Source: Victivallales bacterium (GTDB lineage: Bacteria; Verrucomicrobiota; Lentisphaeria; Victivallales; UBA1829). Taken from it: DNA of 39,967 nt. A model generated the notes under the pieces. It did not search any database. It was not told where the DNA came from and saw only the letters and a program-made list of their open reading frames with translations. Numbering within the stretch: the first letter of the stretch is position 1; each line of letters begins with the position of its first letter. The DNA lies in NCBI GenBank assembly GCA_016285345.1, contig JAEEQN010000031.1:1-39967 (forward strand), read 5' to 3'. A program made the translations under genes and the position numbers. Below are positions 7,093-14,261 of the stretch, in pieces.

Positions 7093-8547
7093 ATGACTGA
7101 ACAGGAAATCCCGCAGGAACAGCTTGACGCTCCGGTCGCTCCGGCGAACTGGATGGATATTGTCCGCCAGCACATTACCGGACCGGTCTTCTCGCTTGCG
7201 TTCCACATCTTTCTGCTTGTGCTGCTCGGCACGCTTGTGATCATCGCGCCGAACGCGGTGAAGGACGACATCGACCCGGTTCAGATCACGGAGATGGAAC
7301 CCGTCCTGCCTCCGCCCGAGGAGGAGCCCATGCCGTCCGACATGACCGTGATGGATACGTCCAGTCCGAATCTCGACCGGTACGATTCCAGCGAACAGCA
7401 GCAGATGGAGGAGGTTGGCGTGACGGACGTTCAGATCATGACCGATATTGAGATCCCGACCCCGCTGACCATTCCCGACAGCAATTCCGCGCTGAAACTT
7501 CAGGGCGTGCTGCCGTTCGGGCGGCCCGGCGGAGGCGGCAAGATGGGCGACGGCGGCGAGGGCGACGGACGCGGCAACCTGAAAGGCATGCTTCAGGGGG
7601 TGTTTTACGACATCAAACAGACGAAAGACCGCCGGGCGACGGACGTCATGGGCGATCCGAATTCCGGCCACGACCGCACGCGCGACCGCATTCTGCCGAT
7701 CATCAAGAAATTTGTGGAAGGCTCCTGGCAGAGACAGTACGACAACGAAGGCCGCGTGCATTATCCCGCGCTGGATTCGTATTACTGTTCGCCGACCCGC
7801 CTGTGGAACTCCTGTTTCTACACGGAGCAGATACCCGCGACGGACGCTCCGGCGGCGTTCCAGTGCGCGGATCAGGTGCGGACGGCCGGCGGCTGGGTGT
7901 GCATCTACTCCGGCAACGTGGTCGCGCCGTTCACCGGGAAATTCCGGTTCGTCGGGTTCTGCGACGATGTGCTGCTGATCCGGTTCAACAAACAGATCGT
8001 GTTCGACTACGGCTGGTACTCCTATACGCTCGGCGTCCGCGTGGACGATCTGGGCGATTATCACCGCATCCTCGGCGGTTCGCCGGACAACGAACGCAGC
8101 CGCCGTCTGATCGCGGACAGCGTGCTGTATTCCAAACATAAACTTGACGTGTACAGGCCGAATTTCGACAACGGGCACGGGTTGGCGAAAGGTCCCGTGC
8201 TGGAGGTGCAGGAGGGACAGGTGTACCCGATCGAGATACTGATCTCGGAAATTCCCGGCGGCGAATTCAATATGGTGCTGTTTGTCGAACAGCTCGATGC
8301 GAACGGTCAGCCGATCGATCCGAATCCGGACCGTTTCACGCTCTTCCGCACCACGCTCGACCTGCCGGAACAACCCAGACGCGATCATCCCCCGTTCAAT
8401 CCCTACGGCCCGATCTGGCGTGTGGTGCGTTCGGCGGCCTCTTCCTCCGGGGGAAGATCGGGAAGCAGCTCCGGCGGACTCATCGGCAGCCGTACGCAAC
8501 CTCGCACGGCGCGTGTTTCCGAAGATGACGACGATCTGTCTCTCTGA
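7093..8547 (+). CDS. Membrane-anchored protein with TonB-like Pro-rich stalk and PA14-like region, paralogue A
   Basis: 484 residues; not a recognised named family. The cytoplasmic N-terminus (~1-28) leads to one membrane helix (~29-52, LAFHIFLLVLLGTLVII). Next comes an acidic Pro-rich stretch (PVLPPPEEEPMP) like the periplasmic arm of TonB, then a glycine-rich hinge (GRPGGGGKMGDGGEGDGRG, ~145-165). From ~170 a folded domain resembles PA14: MLQGVFYDIKQT at its start and FTGKFRFVGFCDDVLLIRFN near residue 285. The protein ends with a Ser/Gly linker and the acidic tail RTARVSEDDDDLSL. There is no TonB C-terminal domain. The ribosome-binding site is weak. The next gene is a close paralogue with the same plan. 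A carbohydrate-binding or envelope-spanning role is inferred only from the PA14-like fold and anchor. Confidence 0.75.
   Translation: MTEQEIPQEQLDAPVAPANWMDIVRQHITGPVFSLAFHIFLLVLLGTLVIIAPNAVKDDIDPVQITEMEPVLPPPEEEPMPSDMTVMDTSSPNLDRYDSSEQQQMEEVGVTDVQIMTDIEIPTPLTIPDSNSALKLQGVLPFGRPGGGGKMGDGGEGDGRGNLKGMLQGVFYDIKQTKDRRATDVMGDPNSGHDRTRDRILPIIKKFVEGSWQRQYDNEGRVHYPALDSYYCSPTRLWNSCFYTEQIPATDAPAAFQCADQVRTAGGWVCIYSGNVVAPFTGKFRFVGFCDDVLLIRFNKQIVFDYGWYSYTLGVRVDDLGDYHRILGGSPDNERSRRLIADSVLYSKHKLDVYRPNFDNGHGLAKGPVLEVQEGQVYPIEILISEIPGGEFNMVLFVEQLDANGQPIDPNPDRFTLFRTTLDLPEQPRRDHPPFNPYGPIWRVVRSAASSSGGRSGSSSGGLIGSRTQPRTARVSEDDDDLSL
7139..7598 (+). repeat. 460-bp duplicated block, copy 1
   Basis: Aligned without gaps to 8799-9258; I count 17 differences (96% identity), clustered, with exact runs of about 95, 104 and 109 bases that also cover third codon positions. 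Identity falls sharply right after the block. It encodes the membrane helix, the Pro-rich arm and the Gly-rich hinge. Confidence 0.9.
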
Positions 8548-8567
8548 TTCTCTGCTTTGTTTCTGTT

Positions 8568-8602
8568 GTCCGTATCCTTTTTCGGAATGCGGACGTTTTT
8601 TT
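8568..8602 (+). terminator. Rho-independent terminator between the two paralogues
   Basis: GTCCG (8568-8572) and CGGAC (8590-8594) form the base of the stem, with an inner TCC/GGA pairing, followed by GTTTTTTT. It indicates that the paralogues are separate transcripts. Confidence 0.75.
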
Positions 8603-8635
8603 GTCAAAAAAACGGATGAAAACGCGGAAAAAAGC

Positions 8636-8664
8636 TTGAAAACCGTGCAAATGTGTTATAAATT
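8636..8664 (+). promoter_or_regulatory. Promoter of the second PA14-like paralogue
   Basis: TTGAAA (8636-8641), 17 bp and TAAATT (8659-8664); the overlapping TATAAA gives 15 bp. Confidence 0.5.
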
Positions 8665-8684
8665 ATGAAGTAATCTGTTCCGTA

Positions 8685-8700
8685 CTCCGGCGAACTGGAT
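8685..8700 (+). repeat. 16-bp copy of the paralogues' coding start, stranded in the leader
   Basis: CTCCGGCGAACTGGAT occurs exactly at 7139-7154 and 8799-8814, the first bases of the duplicated block, and again here, 53 bp upstream of the second gene's ATG. The match does not extend in either direction. Confidence 0.8.
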
Positions 8701-8737
8701 TCCCGGATGCATGATTTGTTTCTTTTGAGGTGATACG

Positions 8738-10210
8738 ATGCAGACCGATCAATCGCAGATTCAAAATAATGAACTTGAAGCGGAAGCCGCCGCAATGGCT
8801 CCGGCGAACTGGATGGATGTCGTCCGCCAGCACATCACCGGACCGGTCTTCTCGCTTGCGTTCCACATCTTTCTGCTTGTGCTGCTCGGCACGCTTGTGA
8901 TCATCGCGCCGAACGCGGTGAAGGACGACATTGACCCGGTCCAGATCACGGAGATGGAACCCGTCCTGCCTCCGCCCGAGGAGGAGCCCATGCCGTCCGA
9001 CATGACCGTGATGGATACGTCCAGTCCGAATCTCGACCGGTACGACTCCAGCGAACAGCAGCAGATGGAGGAGGTGGGCGTCACGGACGTTCAGGTCATG
9101 ACCGATATTGACATTCCGACTCCGCTGACGATCCCGGACAGCAACTCCTCGCTGAAACTTCAGGGCGTGCTGCCGTTCGGGCGGCCCGGCGGAGGCGGCA
9201 AGATGGGCGACGGCGGCGAGGGCGACGGACGCGGCAACCTGAAAGGCATGCTTCAGGGAGTATTCTACGACCTGAAACAGACCCGGAACCGCCAGGCCAG
9301 CGATGATTTCAGGAATGACCCCGGAACGGGGGAATACCGCCATGAACGCGTGGCTCCGACCCTCAGGATCATGCAGTCGTTCGTGAACGGCTCCTGGCAG
9401 AGACAGTACGACAACGAGGGGCGGGTGCATTATCCGGCGCTCGACAAGTATTATTGCTCTCCGACCCGCCTGTGGTCCTCGTGCTTCTTTTCGGAAAATA
9501 TCGCCGCCTCGGAGGCCCCGAAAGCCTACCAGTGCGAGCGGGACGTGAGGCCGGCCGCATGGGTGTGCATCTACTCCGGCAACGTGGTCGCGCCGTTCAC
9601 CGGCAAGTTCCGGTTCGTCGGCGCGGCGGACGATGTGATGTTCGTGCGGTTCAACAAGGAAATCGTGCTGGATTACGGCTGCGCGACGTTTTCGGCAGGC
9701 GAATTCTGGGCGATGTCCCGCGACGACAATAATATCCGGCAGCTCAAGAGCGGCAGTTCCAACGATATCCGCAGGAAAAGCTCGCTCTACTCCAAACAGA
9801 ATCTGGACGTCTATCCCGCCCGGAGCGGCGGCGCGGCATTCGATCTCGCAAAGGGTCTGCCGATCTCCGTCAGGGAAGGCGAGGTGTATCCGATCGAAGT
9901 CCTGATCTCGGAAATCCCGGGCGGACACTACGCGCAGGCGCTTTACATCGAACAGCTTGACGCCAATAACCAGCCGCTTATGAACGATTCCTCCGGACGC
10001 ATGACGCTTTTCCGCACGACGCTGGATCTGCCGGAACAGCCCACCAGGGATTTCCCGGAATTCAATCCTTACGGCCCGATCTGGCGTGTGGTGCGCTCGA
10101 CGTCTTCCTCCGGCGGTGGTGGATCAGGCGGTTCCGGTACTCTCCTCGGCAACCGCACGACGCCGCGCACGGCACGCGTCAACGAGGATGACGACGACCT
10201 GTCGCTGTAA
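8738..10210 (+). CDS. Membrane-anchored protein with TonB-like Pro-rich stalk and PA14-like region, paralogue B
   Basis: 490 residues with the same architecture as the preceding gene: membrane helix (~35-57), PVLPPPEEEPMP arm, glycine-rich hinge, PA14-like region (MLQGVFYDLKQT, then FTGKFRFVGAADDVMFVRFN), Gly/Ser linker and the tail RTARVNEDDDDLSL. Between APANWMD and the FYD motif only about four residues differ from paralogue A. The middle part (~200-400) is far more diverged and contains indels. The ATG at 8738 has a good site, TTGAGGTGA. The gene has its own promoter and terminator. The contrast between a near-identical anchor/stalk and a variable outer domain suggests a shared membrane partner with different ligands. 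That is inference; no function is established. Confidence 0.75.
   Translation: MQTDQSQIQNNELEAEAAAMAPANWMDVVRQHITGPVFSLAFHIFLLVLLGTLVIIAPNAVKDDIDPVQITEMEPVLPPPEEEPMPSDMTVMDTSSPNLDRYDSSEQQQMEEVGVTDVQVMTDIDIPTPLTIPDSNSSLKLQGVLPFGRPGGGGKMGDGGEGDGRGNLKGMLQGVFYDLKQTRNRQASDDFRNDPGTGEYRHERVAPTLRIMQSFVNGSWQRQYDNEGRVHYPALDKYYCSPTRLWSSCFFSENIAASEAPKAYQCERDVRPAAWVCIYSGNVVAPFTGKFRFVGAADDVMFVRFNKEIVLDYGCATFSAGEFWAMSRDDNNIRQLKSGSSNDIRRKSSLYSKQNLDVYPARSGGAAFDLAKGLPISVREGEVYPIEVLISEIPGGHYAQALYIEQLDANNQPLMNDSSGRMTLFRTTLDLPEQPTRDFPEFNPYGPIWRVVRSTSSSGGGGSGGSGTLLGNRTTPRTARVNEDDDDLSL
8799..9258 (+). repeat. 460-bp duplicated block, copy 2
   Basis: Second copy of 7139-7598, same length with no indel. See the first copy for the comparison. 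Confidence 0.9.
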
Positions 10211-10229
10211 AAAATCTTTCCCTATCCAG

Positions 10230-10278
10230 AAAAAAACCGCTTTTTCGGAACACTCCCGGAAAAGCGGATCATCTTTTT
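10230..10278. terminator. Bidirectional terminator between paralogue B and the Rrf2 gene
   Basis: CCGCTTTTTCGG (10237-10248) pairs with CCGGAAAAGCGG ending at 10267. T-runs follow on both strands (10274-10278 plus; 10236-10230 minus), serving the two convergent genes. Confidence 0.85.
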
Positions 10279-10291
10279 GTCGGATATGGAC

Positions 10292-10738
10292 TCAGATACA
10301 GTAGTCCATATCGCCGTCCTTCGCGTTCTGCTTCTCGTAGGTCGCGAGGATGTCGGCGAGCGTGATGCCGCCCATCAGGCCGCGGATGTCATCGTTGAGC
10401 TTGCACCAGACTTCGCGCGGGGCGCAATTCTCGCTGAGTTTGCAGCGTTTGGGGGCGGACACGCAGTCAACGATGGACAGAGGGCCTTCCATGACCTCGA
10501 TCACGTCCAGGAGCGTGATCTCTTCCGGCTTCATGGCGATGTGGAATCCGCCGTTGACGCCGCGCACGGAGCGGACCATGCCCGCTTTGCGGAGCGCGAT
10601 CACGAGACGGCTGATGTATTTCTCGGAAATTTGCTGCGATTTCGCGATGTCGCGGATCAGGCGCGGCTTTTCAGACTGGTGGAGCGCCAGATCCATCAGG
10701 ATGCGAAGCCCGTAGCGGCCTTTGGTTGAGATTTTCAT
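10292..10738 (-). CDS. Rrf2 family transcriptional regulator, IscR-like
   Basis: 148-residue winged-helix regulator that probably senses an iron-sulfur cluster. The start MKISTKGRYGLRIL and the recognition segment ISEKYISRLVIALRKAG are family hallmarks. Cys92, Cys99 and Cys105 match the three-cysteine cluster site of IscR/NsrR-type Rrf2 proteins; a fourth, Cys112, is close by. The ATG at 10738 has GGAG about 13 bases upstream. There is no isc, suf or nitrosative-stress operon next to it, so its targets are elsewhere. It may regulate itself from the promoter in the 116-bp gap to the next gene. IscR, CymR and NsrR functions cannot be told apart here, although intact cysteines argue against CymR. 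Confidence 0.9.
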   Translation of the reverse strand: MKISTKGRYGLRILMDLALHQSEKPRLIRDIAKSQQISEKYISRLVIALRKAGMVRSVRGVNGGFHIAMKPEEITLLDVIEVMEGPLSIVDCVSAPKRCKLSENCAPREVWCKLNDDIRGLMGGITLADILATYEKQNAKDGDMDYCI

Positions 10739-10789
10739 AAAATGTAAAACTCCGAATTGATTTCCGTGTTAGTCATGTTTTATATCCTA

Positions 10790-10819
10790 ATAATATGCCA
10801 TTCAAACTCGGAAAATCAA
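10790..10819 (-). promoter_or_regulatory. Promoter of the Rrf2 gene
   Basis: On the minus strand, TTGATT (10814-10819), 18 bp and TATTAT (10790-10795). The gap also holds a short GGA/TCC hairpin with T-run near 10840 that may end the upstream operon, but weakly. Confidence 0.5.
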
Positions 10820-10854
10820 GCGAAAAATGTAAAAAAGAACGGATTATCCGGTTT

Positions 10855-12420
10855 TTATCTAGTTTTCTTTCTTGTATCTCGGCTTTTGTCGCCGTGACCA
10901 TGCGCGGCTTTCTTCGCGGCGCGGTTGGATTTGTGCGCCGGAGCGGCAGCTTTTTCTGCTTTACGCGGCTTCCCGGAAGACGCTTTCTTCTTCCCGTTCG
11001 GTGTAAAGGAAGACGGCTTCTTTTTCGACTTTTCCAGCAGGACCATCGTTTCGACGTTGGGCGAGCCGGGGAACATGTCGAAGACGCGGACGGCCGTGGG
11101 GGAATAGCCGTTGTGTTTCCAGGCTTTGAGCGTGCGCGGGACCTCGTCGGCGGAACAGAAGATGTTCAGGACACGCGCAGGGGAACGCTTCGCGATCGCG
11201 GCGATCACGTTCGGGCGGACGCCGCTTCTGGGCGGATCAAGAATAAAGAGTTCGCCCTCGGGCTGTTCTTCGTCCGCGCCGTAGAGGTCGGCGGGGCAGG
11301 GCGGGAGCTTGTTTTCGATGGCCGAGGGCGTGACCGCGGCGGCGATGAACTCGATGTCGGCGTCCGGGCGGTTGTGCAGGGCGTTGCCGGACGCAGAGTG
11401 GATCGCCGGACCGTTGAAGTCCATGCCGACGACGCGTTCCGGAGCGTCGCCGAGCGCGACGGCGAAGAGGCCGTAGCCGGAGAAGAGGTCGATCATGGTG
11501 GATTCCGGGCCGGGCTTCAGGAGCTTCTTCGCCTCGTGCAGAAACGCGTCCAGAATGGATTCATTGACCTGGGAGAACGCGGACGGCGGGTACAGGAACT
11601 TGCAACCGGCGGCGGTGAGGTCGAGATACTCGGAGCCGAAGAGCTTCTTGAACGGATGCGCCCCGGCGGAACGTGATTCGAGGTAGAATTCGGAACGCGT
11701 TTCGTCCAGGAACGTGAACATCGCGGCGACCCGCGGGAGCTCGGCGCGGACGTGGTCGGCGAGCAGTTTCGTCTTGTGCATGACCGCGGCGTCCAGATGG
11801 AAGAAATTCAGAATCAGCGTGAGGCGTTCCGACCCGCCGCGCACGACGATGAAGTTCAGGCTGCGCCCGACAGCCCGGTAGACGGGCGACACGAGCATCT
11901 TCCGTAACCACGCATATACTTCGTTATGCGATTCCGGTTCCAGCGCGGAGCGCAGCGTTTCCTCGCGTTCGGCTCCGTAACCCATGCAGAACCGGAGCTG
12001 GCCGCCGCGCGACACATAGACGCGGCGTTTCGAGGTGGCGCGGTAGCCGCGCGGGACGGGTGATGGAACGATTTCCCGGACCAGCTGCGAGGGGAGTCCG
12101 TGGACCTGCCAGAACGAGCGGACGGCGTCGGTCTTGACGCGGCATTCGTCGGCGTAGTCGAGCGGGACCAGGAGTTCGTGCGGATGCTCGGCGTCGAGCT
12201 TGTCTTCGAGCTGCGCGTTGGAGACGGCGAGCGCGACGGCGTGCTGGAAGAGGAACTCCGTAGAGCCGTCAGGCTGTTCCTTTTTGTTGGATGCAGTCGA
12301 GCGGACAGGAGCCGGGGCTTTCTCGTCCTGAGCGGAGAAGGATTTTGTTTGTTTGAAAGCGCCGGTTTTACGCCTGTTTTGAGGCTTATGGGCGGGACGG
12401 CGCGTTTTGGAAAATGCCAT
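10855..12420 (-). CDS. Class I SAM-dependent RNA m5U methyltransferase (TrmA/RlmD family)
   Basis: 521-residue enzyme that makes 5-methyluridine in tRNA or 23S rRNA. Family motifs are in order: FSQVNESI (substrate side), DLFSGYGLFA (SAM loop), LDPPRSG, NIFCSADEVPRTL with the catalytic Cys, and DMFPGSPNVETM with the general-base Glu. Both ends are long, Lys/Arg-rich and low-complexity, likely RNA-contacting extensions, and there is no clear TRAM domain or 4Fe-4S cysteine set in the N-terminal half. The ATG at 12420 (MAFSKTRR) is 4 bases after the murA stop, with GAGGAAA as the ribosome site inside the end of murA. It is the last gene of the pyr-murA operon. RlmD, RlmC and TrmA specificity cannot be assigned by eye. 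Confidence 0.85.
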   Translation of the reverse strand: MAFSKTRRPAHKPQNRRKTGAFKQTKSFSAQDEKAPAPVRSTASNKKEQPDGSTEFLFQHAVALAVSNAQLEDKLDAEHPHELLVPLDYADECRVKTDAVRSFWQVHGLPSQLVREIVPSPVPRGYRATSKRRVYVSRGGQLRFCMGYGAEREETLRSALEPESHNEVYAWLRKMLVSPVYRAVGRSLNFIVVRGGSERLTLILNFFHLDAAVMHKTKLLADHVRAELPRVAAMFTFLDETRSEFYLESRSAGAHPFKKLFGSEYLDLTAAGCKFLYPPSAFSQVNESILDAFLHEAKKLLKPGPESTMIDLFSGYGLFAVALGDAPERVVGMDFNGPAIHSASGNALHNRPDADIEFIAAAVTPSAIENKLPPCPADLYGADEEQPEGELFILDPPRSGVRPNVIAAIAKRSPARVLNIFCSADEVPRTLKAWKHNGYSPTAVRVFDMFPGSPNVETMVLLEKSKKKPSSFTPNGKKKASSGKPRKAEKAAAPAHKSNRAAKKAAHGHGDKSRDTRKKTR

Positions 12421-12424
12421 GGGA

Positions 12425-13720
12425 TCAGGTTTCCTCAAGTTTGGCGTTCACGGAGAGCGCGTGGAGTTTGTCGAGGAGGTTTTCGTAGCCGCGGAAGATC
12501 ATGTCGGCGTTGTGAATCACGGAACGGCCGGACGCGATGGTGGCCGCCACGATCATCGCCATGCCGGCGCGGATGTCCGGGCTGGACATCTCGCCGCCGT
12601 GAAGCGGGGAGGGGCCGGAGATCACCACGCGGTGCGGATCGCAGACGATGGCGTTCGCGCCCATGGCGATCAGGCGGTCGACGAAGTAGATGCGGCTCTC
12701 GAACATCTTCTCGAAGAAAAGGCAGGTGCCGCGCGCCTGGGTGGCGGCGACGATCATGCAGCTCATCATGTCGCTGGGGAACTGCGGCCATGGGCCGTCG
12801 GAGATGGTCGGGATGGCGCTGCCGAAATCGTTCTGAACGCGAAGAGTCTGATCCGGCTTCAGGATGATGTGGTCGCGGTAGAAGCGGAACTTGATGTTGA
12901 ATTTCTCATAGACGCGCTTCGCCATCCAGTAGTGCGAGGGGGGGAGCTTGCCGGTGATCTCGAGGCCGCCGCCTGTGGCCGCCGCCATCGCGAGGAAGCT
13001 GGCGGCTTCGATGTGGTCGCTGTCGAGGGTGAATTCCGCGCCGTGCAGCTCGGAAACGCCCTCGATGAAGAGCGTGTTGGAGTCCAGGCCGGTGATCTTC
13101 GCGCCCATGAGGTTCAGGAACTCGGCGAGCTGCTGCACGTGGGGTTCCGCGGCGGCGTTGCGGATAACCGTCTTCCCCTTCGCGAGGACGGCGGCGATCA
13201 GGATGTGCTCGGTGGCGGTCACGCTGGCCTCGTCGAGGAAGATGTCAGCGCCGGAAAGCCCGTCTTTTTTGAGCTGGAAATGCACCACGGCGGTCTCCTG
13301 GTCGAACGTCTTGCCGATGCCGAGTTTTTCGAGGCCGTAGAAATGCGAATCCAGACGGCGGCGTCCGATGAAGTCGCCCCCCGGCAGGCCGATGAAGGAT
13401 TCGCCGCAGCGTGCCGCGACTGCGCCGCCGAAGATGAAGGAGGCGCGGAGCGCGGCGCATTTTTTCGGAGGCAGGGAGGCGGAGTCGATGTCGCGGGCGC
13501 GGATGACGACCGTGGAGCCTTCGCGCGTGACGGACGCGCCGAGGTCGCGGGCGAGGTCGAGCATGACCTCGACGTCGAGGATCTTCGGCATATTGTGGAT
13601 GACGACTTCGTCGCGCGTGAGGATGGCGGCGGCGATGATGGGGAGCGCGGCGTTCTTGTTGCCGCCGGGCGTGATGACGCCGGAGACGCGCGCCGGACCT
13701 TCTATGACGATGCTTTTCAT
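12425..13720 (-). CDS. murA: UDP-N-acetylglucosamine 1-carboxyvinyltransferase MurA, Asp-type active site
   Basis: Transfers enolpyruvate from PEP to UDP-GlcNAc, the first committed step of peptidoglycan synthesis, in the cytoplasm. 431 residues, typical. Lys22 of the PGGNKNAAL motif is present, and the closing-loop region reads LPGGDFIGRRRLD. The catalytic position that is Cys115 in Escherichia coli is Asp116 here (codon gac at 13375-13373). Asp at this position is known from Mycobacterium tuberculosis and Chlamydia and gives intrinsic fosfomycin insensitivity with retained activity. The start at 13720 (MKSIVIEG) has AGGAAA upstream. It sits 73 bp after tsaE and 4 bp before the methyltransferase gene, in the pyr operon. 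A MurA-like paralogue with another role cannot be fully excluded, but length and motifs are those of MurA. Confidence 0.92.
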   Translation of the reverse strand: MKSIVIEGPARVSGVITPGGNKNAALPIIAAAILTRDEVVIHNMPKILDVEVMLDLARDLGASVTREGSTVVIRARDIDSASLPPKKCAALRASFIFGGAVAARCGESFIGLPGGDFIGRRRLDSHFYGLEKLGIGKTFDQETAVVHFQLKKDGLSGADIFLDEASVTATEHILIAAVLAKGKTVIRNAAAEPHVQQLAEFLNLMGAKITGLDSNTLFIEGVSELHGAEFTLDSDHIEAASFLAMAAATGGGLEITGKLPPSHYWMAKRVYEKFNIKFRFYRDHIILKPDQTLRVQNDFGSAIPTISDGPWPQFPSDMMSCMIVAATQARGTCLFFEKMFESRIYFVDRLIAMGANAIVCDPHRVVISGPSPLHGGEMSSPDIRAGMAMIVAATIASGRSVIHNADMIFRGYENLLDKLHALSVNAKLEET

Positions 13721-13793
13721 GATCGGGGGATTTCCTGTGGCTCGAAAACTGTGGCTGGTGAAAAATGAAACGTGATAACTGAGGATGAAAAAA

Positions 13794-14261
13794 TCAGATT
13801 CCCGCAAGCGAGAGTTCCCGCTGGTTCTGGCCTTGGAGCGGACGGAGCAGCAGATGGAGCGTGTGCGGCGGCAGGATATCCATGATGCGCTCCGGCCACT
13901 CGACGAGCGTGTAGGCGCGCGGATCGTAGAGGTATTCGTCCACGCCGAACGCCAGCGCGTTGGTCGAGTTGTCGATGCGGTAGAGGTCGAGGTGGTACAG
14001 CACGCCGCCGGGGAAGGGGTATTCCTGCACGAGCGTGAACGTGGGACTGCTCACGGGTTCGACGATGCCCAGGGCACGGGCGAACCCGCGCGCGAAGACC
14101 GTCTTTCCCGCGCCGAGCGTGCCGTGCAGAGCGATGACCGTGCCGGGCGGAAGCTGTCGCGCGATCGCGGCCGCGGCGGCTTCGGTCCCCTCGGGGGAAT
14201 CCGATCGGACGGGGAGGCGTTGCGCCAGGATCGCGGCGAATCCGTGCATGTCGAAGTTCAT
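13794..14261 (-). CDS. tsaE: tRNA threonylcarbamoyladenosine ATPase TsaE
   Basis: 155-residue P-loop ATPase that drives the TsaBD complex making t6A37 in tRNAs that read ANN codons. The Walker A motif GTLGAGKT is at 48-55. SSPTFTLVQEY and LYHLDLYRI follow as in all TsaE proteins, and VEWPERI is near the end. The start codon overlaps the pyrC stop in an ATGA, and GAGGACG precedes it, so translation is coupled to pyrC. The N-terminal ~15 residues are a little longer than usual, and Met5 is a possible alternative start. Its partners TsaB, TsaD and TsaC are not in the window. Confidence 0.93.
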   Translation of the reverse strand: MNFDMHGFAAILAQRLPVRSDSPEGTEAAAAAIARQLPPGTVIALHGTLGAGKTVFARGFARALGIVEPVSSPTFTLVQEYPFPGGVLYHLDLYRIDNSTNALAFGVDEYLYDPRAYTLVEWPERIMDILPPHTLHLLLRPLQGQNQRELSLAGI

